Assembly: GCA_027491075.1 (NCBI GenBank) | Contig: JAIXWX010000033.1 | Location: 1 to 64,000, forward strand | Source: Flavobacteriales bacterium | GTDB lineage: Bacteria > Bacteroidota > Bacteroidia > Flavobacteriales_D > Sanyastnellaceae | Direction: 5' to 3' | Length of the DNA stretch: 64,000 bases | Part shown: piece after piece, positions 30,800 through 40,054 of the stretch | Layout of the letters: every line of letters begins with the position of its first letter | How positions within the stretch are numbered: the first letter of the stretch is position 1 | Translations under genes and position numbers: made by a program | The notes under the pieces: model-generated | Told to the model about the DNA's origin: nothing | The model's input: the letters and a program-made list of their open reading frames with translations, nothing else | Database searches by the model: none

Positions 30800-31850
30800 A
30801 TCATATAAAATAAATACTTCAGAATTTTTAGAGCTCGCTTCAGAAGCGGGCTCTTGCATTTTTGATGTGCGAAGTGAGTCTGAATTCGTTCAAGGACATA
30901 TTCCAAATTCCATTTCTCTTCCTCTTCTCAACAACGAGCAGCGCCAAAAAATTGGTCTGTGCTATAAAACGGATGGACAGCAAGCGGCTGTCGATCTCGG
31001 GTTTCAGCTGGTTGGACCTTCCTTTTACAACATTATCCAGCGCGCACGCCAGTTGTCCAACAATAAAAAAATACTTCTTTATTGTTGGCGTGGTGGATTG
31101 CGGAGCAACATTATGACTTGGCTTTTGCGGACGGCCGGTCTCGAAGTCTACCTGCTCGAAGGCGGCTACAAGTCATTTCGAAAAGCGGCACTCGAATGCT
31201 ACTCCCAACAACGAAACTACCTTTGTCTCTCGGGGAAAACGGGCACAGGAAAAACACAGCTATTGGAAAAGCTGAAAGAAAATGGTCAAGAAATTCTTCA
31301 TTTAGAAGCATTGGCCTCTCATAAAGGCTCGGCGTTTGGAGGCATAGAAATGCCTGATCAGCCAACGCAAGAACAATTCGAAAACAATATTGCAGATATA
31401 CTTCTAAGGATACCGACCAATCATTCGGTTTGGTTTGAACATGAGAGCAGAATGATCGGAAAAGTGCGGATTCCAGACGCTCTTTATGACAAACTTTGTG
31501 AAAGCGCCGTTGTAGAAATTCAAATGGATCGCACACTTCGGATCGAGAGAATACTCTCCGAGTATGGACACTTCAACAAAGACATTCTCAAGGAAAAAAC
31601 TCTGATTCTTCAGAAAAGAATGGGTCCGGAACAAAATAAGAATGCACTTATATGCCTTGAAGAAGGCGACACGCATGGCTGGGCTGCAACACTTTTAGAA
31701 TACTACGACAAAGCTTATACCTTCTCTAATGAGCGCGAAGGAAAAAGATCGAAAATGGAACTTGAATACAATGGCAACAATCAAAAAGAAGTGATGGAGC
31801 AACTGCTTATCTTCGCCTCTCATCAAGACTATGGAAGAAGCAAATATTAA
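30789..31850 (+). CDS. mnmH: tRNA 2-selenouridine synthase
   Basis: Rhodanese active site LLYCWRGGLRSNIMTWLL, P-loop GKTGTGKTQLLEKL, E.ESR.IG motif; start placed at the internal ATG (MVDKSYKI). Confidence 0.93.
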   Translation: MVDKSYKINTSEFLELASEAGSCIFDVRSESEFVQGHIPNSISLPLLNNEQRQKIGLCYKTDGQQAAVDLGFQLVGPSFYNIIQRARQLSNNKKILLYCWRGGLRSNIMTWLLRTAGLEVYLLEGGYKSFRKAALECYSQQRNYLCLSGKTGTGKTQLLEKLKENGQEILHLEALASHKGSAFGGIEMPDQPTQEQFENNIADILLRIPTNHSVWFEHESRMIGKVRIPDALYDKLCESAVVEIQMDRTLRIERILSEYGHFNKDILKEKTLILQKRMGPEQNKNALICLEEGDTHGWAATLLEYYDKAYTFSNEREGKRSKMELEYNGNNQKEVMEQLLIFASHQDYGRSKY

Positions 31851-32877
31851 GTTAACCTCTTTCAGTAAAGGAAGCGGGTGCGGGTGTAAAGTAGCTTCGG
31901 ATGTGCTCAAGAGAATACTTCACAGCACAGAAGAGCTTCCGACTCCCTCTTCGTTACTAATTGGCAACGAGCACAGCGATGATGCAGCGGTGTTACAAAT
32001 CAATGAGCAAGAATGCCTGATCAGTACCACCGACTTTTTTACACCCATCGTTGACGATCCTTATGATTATGGAAAGATTGCAGCAACCAATGCGTTGAGC
32101 GATGTATATGCAATGGGAGGAAAACCTGTACTAGCCTTAGCTGTTCTTGCCTGGCCAACTGACAAGCTAAGTCCAGAAATTGCTTCCAGAGTTTTGGAAG
32201 GCGCTCGCTTTATATGCAGGATGGCGGGTATTGCCCTCGCGGGCGGCCATACCATTGAATCCACCGAGCCTATATTCGGCTTAGCGGTGAATGGCTTGAT
32301 TCACCCGAAGCACATCAAACGAAACAATACTCCGAAAGAAGGCGATTTGTTATTCTTGACCAAACCTCTCGGAGCAGGAATATTTAGCGCTGCATTAAAA
32401 AAGAACATACTTAAGTCAAATGACTACGATACCATGTTGCGATACATGTGCCGCCTGAATGATGTTGGTTCAGCATTGGGTGAGCTAAAAGGTGTAAGCG
32501 CTATGACAGACATTACAGGTTTTGGCTTATTGGGTCACCTCGCAGAAATGCGGGGAGAAAATAAATTAAGTGCGCGAATTTACTTCGACAGAATGCCTCT
32601 TTATCCGGGGCTACAGAAGTACTTGGATCAATTTGTTTATCCTGACATTACTACCAAAAACTTCAATGCAATATCATCCAAGACAAGTACATTGAATGCT
32701 ACTCAACTCTTCACCTTGTGCGATCCTCAAACTTCTGGAGGGCTTTTAGTCAGCCTCCAACCTGCTGAGTTCGAAAAATACAGACAGATAGTTCAGGATT
32801 ACAACTTAGGAGATTTTGCACTCACTCCTATTGGTGAGTGGTCCAAATCAGGTTCCAAACCAATAGAAATTCAATAA
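31831..32877 (+). CDS. selD: Selenide, water dikinase
   Basis: SGCGCK active-site region, DDAAVLQINEQECLISTTDFFTPIVDDPYDYGKIAATNALSDVYAMGGKP. Confidence 0.96.
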   Translation: MEEANIKLTSFSKGSGCGCKVASDVLKRILHSTEELPTPSSLLIGNEHSDDAAVLQINEQECLISTTDFFTPIVDDPYDYGKIAATNALSDVYAMGGKPVLALAVLAWPTDKLSPEIASRVLEGARFICRMAGIALAGGHTIESTEPIFGLAVNGLIHPKHIKRNNTPKEGDLLFLTKPLGAGIFSAALKKNILKSNDYDTMLRYMCRLNDVGSALGELKGVSAMTDITGFGLLGHLAEMRGENKLSARIYFDRMPLYPGLQKYLDQFVYPDITTKNFNAISSKTSTLNATQLFTLCDPQTSGGLLVSLQPAEFEKYRQIVQDYNLGDFALTPIGEWSKSGSKPIEIQ

Positions 32878-34247
32878 TGGCTTCACACAGCTTCGATGAA
32901 CTTAATAAACATGTTCGGGATCGTTTGATTCACACTGATTGTTATATTGGGGAGAATCATAGCTTCTTCAAGATTTTTCAGCATGGTGTGGTCTACGATA
33001 AGAATAAATCTAAAAACAAAACATTTCGGACATATTTTCATCTTCCGCTTTGGATCCAACAATTGTATTGGTTTTTACGTGCGCTAAAATTTATTTCTAA
33101 GAAAAAAGTACTTCTTAAAAATTACTTGTTGTTGGACCCTGGAAGAGGCATTTCCGCTGACTCTGGAGTCGTAAGTAAATCATATTTCTTCCATAAAATA
33201 AAATCAACAAAACCGAATGATCATTCTGTAATTTTTATAGAAAAAGAAAAAAAGCAACACATTACCCATGACGCGGCTTGGAGTGAGATCAATGGGATGC
33301 ATCTTTTCATGACTACCAAAGAGAAAAAGATGTTTGGTCAAGTCGCTAAAGTTGCTAAACAACTCATAGATTCCAATTACTTTTCAAGTTCAGAGAAGGC
33401 TTACATCTTAAGCGCGCTGCATAACTTTTTTCACACCTACCGACAATACAGTTTTATTCTTGAAGGAAATGATGTTAAACGGTGCTACTTCATAGCGCAC
33501 TATCACAATGAGGGAATCATAGCGGCATTAAAAGACCACGGAATAGAAGCCATAGAACTTCAGCACGGGCTTATCAGCACCAACGATCTGTACTACGTGT
33601 ATGATTCATCACTGAAAGATAAATTGAAAAATGGATTTTTCCCAGATAGAATCATTGTATTCGGTCCATATTGGAAGAGCGTGCTTTTACAAGGCTGTGA
33701 GTTCGATGAAAATCAGATTGCCATTGGAGGAAATTTTGTTCTTTCTCCCGACATGCCACCATCCAGTTTCTTAGAGAAGAAAAACATCGTCTTGGTTGCT
33801 GCCCAAAAAAAAATGAGTTCCGTTTACGCCGAACTTCTAGAAACGCTGCAAAGACATCTTCAAAAACATCCAGAATGGGAATTGGTTGTGAAACTTCATC
33901 CTTTAGAGCAAGAGTTGGAGTTGTATGAATCATGCATCAAAACCCCTTCTCGAATCGCTCCATTGGAGAGCAGTATTTCAGAGTGGTTGACCTTATCAAA
34001 GATTCAGATCTCCGTTTATAGCACCACTTTTTATGATGCCGCGGGTTATGAAATCATGAATTTTGCATGGCAAAAAAAAGGACTGGGAAGCGATTATGCT
34101 TTGTCAATGGTAGAAAGTCGCATCGCAGAAGGCTGGGAACCAGACGAAGATCCAATTGCACTTTATAACAAGAAAATCAGTGAAGGATACTCCTTTCCTC
34201 AACGGACTGATATTTATGCGGCCTTCAACCCCCTTGTTTTTGAGTAG
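32877..34247 (+). CDS. GT-B-like glycosyltransferase / surface polysaccharide biosynthesis protein
   Basis: ATG overlaps the selD stop; IEAIELQHGLIS...RIIVFGPYWKSVLL...ELVVKLHPLE...EWLTLSKIQISVYSTTFYDAAGYE. Confidence 0.6.
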   Translation: MASHSFDELNKHVRDRLIHTDCYIGENHSFFKIFQHGVVYDKNKSKNKTFRTYFHLPLWIQQLYWFLRALKFISKKKVLLKNYLLLDPGRGISADSGVVSKSYFFHKIKSTKPNDHSVIFIEKEKKQHITHDAAWSEINGMHLFMTTKEKKMFGQVAKVAKQLIDSNYFSSSEKAYILSALHNFFHTYRQYSFILEGNDVKRCYFIAHYHNEGIIAALKDHGIEAIELQHGLISTNDLYYVYDSSLKDKLKNGFFPDRIIVFGPYWKSVLLQGCEFDENQIAIGGNFVLSPDMPPSSFLEKKNIVLVAAQKKMSSVYAELLETLQRHLQKHPEWELVVKLHPLEQELELYESCIKTPSRIAPLESSISEWLTLSKIQISVYSTTFYDAAGYEIMNFAWQKKGLGSDYALSMVESRIAEGWEPDEDPIALYNKKISEGYSFPQRTDIYAAFNPLVFE

Positions 34248-34248
34248 G

Positions 34249-34282
34249 TTGCTCTGTTTAAGTCGATTTTTTCTTATATTTG
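34249..34282 (+). promoter_or_regulatory. Putative promoter of the 34304 gene
   Basis: TTG at 34249-34251, 23-nt spacer, TATATTTG at 34275-34282. Confidence 0.5.
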
Positions 34283-34303
34283 GAGTCCTTAATTGTTCAG
34301 AGC

Positions 34304-36103
34304 ATGAAATCACTTTACAGTATATTCATATTCTTATTTTTCGTTTCGTCCGCTGCATGGAGCCAAGGCACTTCTGGAACCGCAACATTGATTACTCCAA
34401 CAGCCTATTTCGACGCTACGCCGACCGTACCAACATTGACTACTTACAGCTTGGTAAGCTCCAGCGCACAGGTTTTTCCATCGTGTGCGGGAAGTCAAAC
34501 CGTATATTGGTTAAGATTTAACATTCCACTTCCAACCTTGATCGAGGACCAAACGAGAGCAGTGAAAATCACCGTGAATCCAACTGGCTTTACACCGGTA
34601 ATTGACTTCTTCGACAGTTCTGTTACGTGGAGGGAATGCGTAACTGGTAATATCCTACGTACCAATGCCACTACCAATACCATCTCACACGGGGTAAACT
34701 ATTTTGTACGCATTAGTTCCACAACCCCTGCAGCGGGAGCTTCATTTCAAATAGGCATAGAATGGTATCCAGTAGCGGTTCTCAGAGACAGCAACAGTCC
34801 ATTTCCTTTTGGGGATACGGACGGGTATAATTTCTGCGATCCCATTCGCCGAAACAACCTGCCTGCTTCCATACAGGCGCACCGCTGGCACTTTACCCCA
34901 GTTACTACACCCAATTCAGGCTCTTGCACTTTCTTGCAGAATGGAAATACGACGCTCACTCCTTCCATTACCTCTTTGAACTGCATTTGTTATGGCATTA
35001 CATACAACGTGCAGGCGGAAGTACAGGTAGACAATCATTGGTGCGGCATTGGCCCCCCAAGACCCTTGACGATGCAAGCTGGACCTACGACGAATATTAT
35101 TACTGCTACAAACTCGATACTGCCAATGTCTGGGCAAATCCAAGCCAGCAACAACTGTAGCGGTGCCTCCTATCAATGGGAATTTTCTTCTCAAAACGGA
35201 ACCACATTAACAGCCACCACGACTTCTCCTGCAGTGATTTTAGAGAACGTGCCTTGTATTCGATTCAACCGCATTTATCAAGTGCGAGTGCGTGTTACAC
35301 AGTGCAATACTGTTGGCCCTTGGTGCGGAATAGCAGGTGCCAACTCTGCTCCGTTGATTCTATTCACACAGCAAATCCCAGTAATTCCAGTACCGGATTT
35401 CAACGGCACCCCCAACGACTTCTGTTGGGCTCAACGAACAACTTCAGCATTTGTGGATGTCGATTTCTACCCTGGAGTTTCCAATTACATCTTCCAGTTT
35501 ACCCGCGTGCAAGGGTCATCACCATTCACTCCAATAGCGAATCCAAAAATTGTATACTCTACCACTTCGGGTTGTCTGTTGAGCTTCGCACAAGTTTCTA
35601 CAAATTCGTATTTTAGAATAGGGATAAAAGCAGGGATCGGATATTCGAGCACGGGTGCAGTTTCCAACCCCTTAAATTGCCCAGAGCCACAACAAAGCGG
35701 TGACTGGTGTCCTTGGTGTTATTTCTCCACTTCACCAGCGCCCGCGCCTATTCAATCTATGGCCTTAGCTCCAAATGAATTTATCCGCAACCCAGATGAT
35801 ACAGAAGCTACCATCAGAGAAGAAATCATCGCTGAAGATGGTACCTCCATTGAAGTCTACGGAAGAGGTGATCAGCGCTACTTGTTAATGGATCTTCAAG
35901 AAAAAACACTCTCCAATAATGCCATGTTGCAACTCTATAACTTAAATGGTCAAATGGTTTTCGATCATTATATGGGCGGTGTTGAAGGAGTAAGTGCACT
36001 GCAGATAGAACTGCCAGCCTACCTTCCAACAGGAGTCTATGTAGCCAAGATCGCTGCAGAGAACACCATCAAAACACACAAGTTTTTCTTGCCAAGAGAT
36101 TAA
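34304..36103 (+). CDS. Secreted T9SS type A sorting-domain protein
   Basis: Signal peptide MKSLYSIFIFLFFVSSAAWSQ; C-terminus LQLYNLNGQMVFDHYMGG...LPAYLPTGVYVAKIAAENTIKTHKFFLPRD. The ORF-track start at 34280 lies on the -7 box. Confidence 0.87.
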   Translation: MKSLYSIFIFLFFVSSAAWSQGTSGTATLITPTAYFDATPTVPTLTTYSLVSSSAQVFPSCAGSQTVYWLRFNIPLPTLIEDQTRAVKITVNPTGFTPVIDFFDSSVTWRECVTGNILRTNATTNTISHGVNYFVRISSTTPAAGASFQIGIEWYPVAVLRDSNSPFPFGDTDGYNFCDPIRRNNLPASIQAHRWHFTPVTTPNSGSCTFLQNGNTTLTPSITSLNCICYGITYNVQAEVQVDNHWCGIGPPRPLTMQAGPTTNIITATNSILPMSGQIQASNNCSGASYQWEFSSQNGTTLTATTTSPAVILENVPCIRFNRIYQVRVRVTQCNTVGPWCGIAGANSAPLILFTQQIPVIPVPDFNGTPNDFCWAQRTTSAFVDVDFYPGVSNYIFQFTRVQGSSPFTPIANPKIVYSTTSGCLLSFAQVSTNSYFRIGIKAGIGYSSTGAVSNPLNCPEPQQSGDWCPWCYFSTSPAPAPIQSMALAPNEFIRNPDDTEATIREEIIAEDGTSIEVYGRGDQRYLLMDLQEKTLSNNAMLQLYNLNGQMVFDHYMGGVEGVSALQIELPAYLPTGVYVAKIAAENTIKTHKFFLPRD

Positions 36104-36702
36104 AATTCCAAGGATAATTGATCCGGCACCAGTGTAAAAGTCATTCGATGATGAACACAAGGGCCGGATTTTTTTATGGCCAATCGATGGTCTTTTGTTG
36201 GATAACCTTTGTTTTTATTCCAACAATACTCTGGAAACTCTTCATGCAACTTCATCATCCATTCATCGCGGTGTGTCTTAGCCAATACCGAAGCGGCTGC
36301 AATATTCATGAATCGGCCATCTCCCTTGATGGCGCATGCATGAGAAATACCAGGATATGGATGAAAAGCATTCCCGTCTATGGCGATGAACTCTGGTCTA
36401 ATCTTCAACTGGTCAAGTGCGCGATGCATTCCTAAAAAGGACGCATTGCGAATGTTGATTTCTTCGATTTCCCTTGGCGTGATGAATGAGACGGCCCAGG
36501 CAATTGCCTCCTGTTCGATGATGGGGCGCAATAAGTTCCTGTGCTTCTCTGTCATCTTCTTAGAATCGTTGAGCAGAGGGTGTGTAAAATCAGATGGCAA
36601 TATGACCGCGGCAGCTACAACCGGACCTGCCAAGCAGCCACGGCCCGCTTCATCACAGCCGGCCTCTAGCGATACATCAGAGAATTGTCGTTGAAGATAC
36701 AT
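36100..36702 (-). CDS. rnhB: Ribonuclease HII
   Basis: EAGCDEAGRGCLAGPVVAAAVILP; NDSKKM; ASVLAKTHRDEWM. Confidence 0.96.
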   Translation of the reverse strand: MYLQRQFSDVSLEAGCDEAGRGCLAGPVVAAAVILPSDFTHPLLNDSKKMTEKHRNLLRPIIEQEAIAWAVSFITPREIEEINIRNASFLGMHRALDQLKIRPEFIAIDGNAFHPYPGISHACAIKGDGRFMNIAAASVLAKTHRDEWMMKLHEEFPEYCWNKNKGYPTKDHRLAIKKSGPCVHHRMTFTLVPDQLSLEF

Positions 36703-37830
36703 TTATGAGTTTTGACAACGCAAGATAGACTCCCACATGGCATCCGCACTGCGATCCCAAGTAAAGATTTTGCCTCTTTCCAATCCCCGAGCAATGAGTG
36801 TCTTTCTCAAGTCTGCATCTTGATCCATACGCTTCAAGGCTTCGGCAATACTGTCTATAGAAAATGGATCTACTAACAAAGCAGCATCACTGGCTACTTC
36901 TGGCATCGAAGTAACATTCGAAGTAATGACAGGTACTCCCAGTTTGAAACCCTCTACAATAGGAATTCCAAAGCCTTCAAAATAGCTCACGTATACATTT
37001 GCTTTCGCCGCTCCCACGGCCATCTTCAAGTTTCTTGCATCCAGTCTACCCGGAAAAATAACTTCTGGATCGTTCTTGAATCTTTCCATGATTTGACCTA
37101 ATTCACCGTCTTTCCAGAATGTATTTCCAACAATGACCAATCGAGTTTCGCTCTTGGTTTCTTGTTTGAATCTTTCAAACGCAGGCAACAAACGCTGTAG
37201 ATTCTTTCGGGGGTGAATAGACCCGACAAAAATGAAATACTCTTTTCCTCCCGTTAACGACTGTCTTGCTTGTTCTTTTTCGCGGTCTGTCAACGGTATG
37301 AAATCATCGTTTGCACCATTTGGAATGATGTCCAGCTTGTCATCCGCTACGTGATAATGCTTTTGAATATCCGATGCTGAATAATGCGAAACAGTAGCTA
37401 CCCTCTGGGCCTTTTGGCAAAATAGAGGCGACTTTCGTTTTAGAAATTTCGTATAGATGGCTGGAATATCTTGAGGATAGTGCTCAAAGTTGATGTCGTG
37501 AATGACCACCAGCTGCGGAATCTCGGTTCTGAGTGAACATTGAGCATCTGGTGAGATGAACAAATCAGGCTTTATTTTCTTCAATACACTTGGTACTGCA
37601 TAATCATACCACCATGTCATCAACCACGGGTGTCTAGCGGGAGGGAATATCACATGCGGAATTACATTGTCCGCAAAAATGAACTCTTGGTTGAACTTTC
37701 TGTCGAATAAAAAATGAAATTCTACCTCCGGATGTCGCTTTACCAGTCTTTTAAAAATCTCAAAGGTAAACCACCCCATTCCGTCCATTCGGTGGTGCAA
37801 GAGATGTCTGGTATTTACAGCGATTTTCAT
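36703..37830 (-). CDS. Glycosyltransferase family 1/4
   Basis: FIFVGSIHPRKNLQRLLPAF, VSYFEGFGIPIVEGFKLGVPVITSNVTSMPEVASDAALLVDP. Confidence 0.93.
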   Translation of the reverse strand: MKIAVNTRHLLHHRMDGMGWFTFEIFKRLVKRHPEVEFHFLFDRKFNQEFIFADNVIPHVIFPPARHPWLMTWWYDYAVPSVLKKIKPDLFISPDAQCSLRTEIPQLVVIHDINFEHYPQDIPAIYTKFLKRKSPLFCQKAQRVATVSHYSASDIQKHYHVADDKLDIIPNGANDDFIPLTDREKEQARQSLTGGKEYFIFVGSIHPRKNLQRLLPAFERFKQETKSETRLVIVGNTFWKDGELGQIMERFKNDPEVIFPGRLDARNLKMAVGAAKANVYVSYFEGFGIPIVEGFKLGVPVITSNVTSMPEVASDAALLVDPFSIDSIAEALKRMDQDADLRKTLIARGLERGKIFTWDRSADAMWESILRCQNS

Positions 37831-37832
37831 TC

Positions 37833-37867
37833 TAAAAAAAAAGCTGCTCGGAAAACCACGAGCAGCT
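37833..37867 (-). terminator. Rho-independent terminator of rpmH
   Basis: Minus strand AGCTGCTCG-TGGTTTTC-CGAGCAGCT followed by TTTTTTTT. Confidence 0.9.
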
Positions 37868-37888
37868 CACTATCGTTGATGTGATCAA

Positions 37889-38059
37889 TTACAGACGAAC
37901 GATCCCTTTGTGACGTCTTTCGTCAGAAACAGAGAGTTTCTTACGGCCTTTGCGGCGACGTGAAGCCAATACGGCGCGCCCTTTAACAGATGACATGCGC
38001 TTACGAAAACCATGCTTGTTTCTGCGCTTTGTATTGGAGGGTTGGTAGGTACGTTTCAT
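37889..38059 (-). CDS. rpmH: 50S ribosomal protein L34
   Basis: My translation: [56 protein letters not shown]. 56 aa, below the ORF-track cutoff. Confidence 0.96.
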   Translation of the reverse strand: MKRTYQPSNTKRRNKHGFRKRMSSVKGRAVLASRRRKGRKKLSVSDERRHKGIVRL

Positions 38060-38104
38060 TTCTTTCGGGTTTTAATCGAATTGTTTATTCCTTAAAAAGG
38101 GTTG

Positions 38105-38134
38105 CAAATATACGCTAATTTTCTTGCTGACCAA
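38105..38134 (-). promoter_or_regulatory. Promoter of rpmH
   Basis: Minus strand TTG (38132-38134), 19-nt spacer, TATATTTG (38105-38112). Confidence 0.7.
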
Positions 38135-38158
38135 CGGTTTATTGGTTTTTTTCTATGG

Positions 38159-38620
38159 TCAAAGACCAAAATCCGCTTTCGACATTTTTTCTGTCACTTG
38201 AATGTCAATTTTCTTATTGATTAACAGCGCCTTACCTCTGACATAGCCCTTGGCTTCCAGTTTTAATTCATCCGTAAAAAAAAGCTTGATAGCATTCCCA
38301 AGAAGTGACTGCAGCACGTCAGGCTTGGCGGTAACCCGCAGCACTTGGCTGGTAGAGCTGTTCTTTGGAATAACGATCTCTTCAAACTGATCAATAGTTC
38401 CGAAGAAGGTATTCTCAACAAAGACGTCAATCTTCGACTCTTTCAATTTCAAGCTATACCAATTGGGATTATCAATCGTAAAATAGATCTGCAAAACAAT
38501 TCCATCGTCATTGATCTCTCCTACCACCACGTCTTGCACATCGCTCACCTTCACCTCTTCATACATGGAGCATGAAGAAAGCGCTAGAACAAAGGCAATA
38601 AAGAAGAAAACGCGTTTCAT
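38159..38620 (-). CDS. LEA type 2-like lipoprotein
   Basis: Lipobox LSSCS; IDNPNWYSLKLKESKIDVFVENTFFGT. Confidence 0.75.
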   Translation of the reverse strand: MKRVFFFIAFVLALSSCSMYEEVKVSDVQDVVVGEINDDGIVLQIYFTIDNPNWYSLKLKESKIDVFVENTFFGTIDQFEEIVIPKNSSTSQVLRVTAKPDVLQSLLGNAIKLFFTDELKLEAKGYVRGKALLINKKIDIQVTEKMSKADFGL

Positions 38621-40000
38621 TTATTCTGAAAAATATTTATGAAAGAAAGGAATGGTTTCAATGCCTTTGAAGTAATTGAATACTCCATAGTGTTCATTAG
38701 GTGAGTGAAGTGCATCGCTATCTAAACCAAATCCCATGAGAACTGACTTGAGTCCCAATTCTCTTTCGAAAAGCGCTACAATTGGAATTGAACCTCCTCC
38801 TCTTGTTGGAATAGGCTTCTTACCAAAAGTGGTCTCCATTGCTTTGCTAGCCGCGAGATATGCTTTACTATCGGTAGGTGTTACTACAGGTTCGCCGCCG
38901 TGATGTGGACGAACATCTACCTTCACGCCCTTTGGAGCCACGCTCTCAAAATAATTCTTGAAGAGTGTAGTGATCTTTTCAGAGCTCTGATTAGGGACAA
39001 GGCGCATCGATATTTTAGCAAAAGCCTTCGAAGGCAAGACTGTCTTAGCTCCTTCTCCAATATATCCTCCCCAAATTCCATTGCAGTCGAGTGTTGGACG
39101 CGTACCGGTGCGCTCAAGAGTGGTATATCCTTTTTCACCATGCACCGCATCGATGTTTAAGTCCTTTTTATAGGCTTCTTCATCAAAAGGAGCTTTATTC
39201 AGTTCAGTTCTTTCTTCTGAAGAAAGCTCTACTACATCATTATAAAATCCAGGGATGGTAATATGATTGTTTTCGTCGTGCATGCCTGCAATCATTTTAG
39301 CCAATGCATTGATTGGATTGTAAACCGCTCCGCCGTATACACCGCTATGAAGGTCTCTGTTGGGTCCCGTTACTTCTACTTCTATATAGCTTAATCCGCG
39401 CAAACCGCAGTCGATACTCGGAGTATCGTTGGCAATCATCGAAGTATCCGAGATTAGCACCACATCCGCTTTGAGGCGTTCTTTGTTGGCAATACAGAAA
39501 GGTCCAAGATTGTTGCTTCCTACTTCTTCCTCCCCCTCGATCATGAACTTCACATTGCACGGAAGTTCTCCTGATTTCCACATGGCTTCAAATGCTTTAA
39601 CATGCATAAACATTTGGCCTTTATCATCACAAGCACCACGAGCAAAGATGGCACCTTCTGGATGAATATCGGTTTTTTTGATCACGGGTTCGAAGGGTGG
39701 TGAAGTCCATAAATCCAACGGATCTGGAGGTTGTACATCGTAGTGACCGTATACCAACACGGTTGGTTTGCTTGGATCGATGAGCTTTTCTCCGTAGACG
39801 ATGGGATAACCATCCGTAGGACAAAGCTCCACATTATCTGCACCTGCATTTTGTAGAAATGCAGCCACTTTTTCGGCTGTATTTAGAACATCCTTTTTGT
39901 AAGCTGGATCGGCGCTAACGCTTGGAATGCGCAATAACTCTAGCAATTCGTCAAGGAATCGCTGTTTATTTTCTTGAATATAGGCTTGTACTTTTTCCAT
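38621..40000 (-). CDS. M20-family dipeptidase
   Basis: VYGHYDVQPPDPLDLWTSPPFEP, DDKGQMFMHVKAFEAM, EGEEEVGS; start placed at MEKVQAYI. Confidence 0.93.
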   Translation of the reverse strand: MEKVQAYIQENKQRFLDELLELLRIPSVSADPAYKKDVLNTAEKVAAFLQNAGADNVELCPTDGYPIVYGEKLIDPSKPTVLVYGHYDVQPPDPLDLWTSPPFEPVIKKTDIHPEGAIFARGACDDKGQMFMHVKAFEAMWKSGELPCNVKFMIEGEEEVGSNNLGPFCIANKERLKADVVLISDTSMIANDTPSIDCGLRGLSYIEVEVTGPNRDLHSGVYGGAVYNPINALAKMIAGMHDENNHITIPGFYNDVVELSSEERTELNKAPFDEEAYKKDLNIDAVHGEKGYTTLERTGTRPTLDCNGIWGGYIGEGAKTVLPSKAFAKISMRLVPNQSSEKITTLFKNYFESVAPKGVKVDVRPHHGGEPVVTPTDSKAYLAASKAMETTFGKKPIPTRGGGSIPIVALFERELGLKSVLMGFGLDSDALHSPNEHYGVFNYFKGIETIPFFHKYFSE

Positions 40001-40015
40001 ACTGCGAATATAATG

Positions 40016-40047
40016 GTAAAAAAAATCCCCCGCCATGGCGGGGGATT
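40016..40047 (-). terminator. Rho-independent terminator of tig
   Basis: ATCCCCCGCCATGGCGGGGGAT palindrome followed on the minus strand by TTTTTTTTACC. Confidence 0.9.
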
Positions 40048-40054
40048 TACTTCG

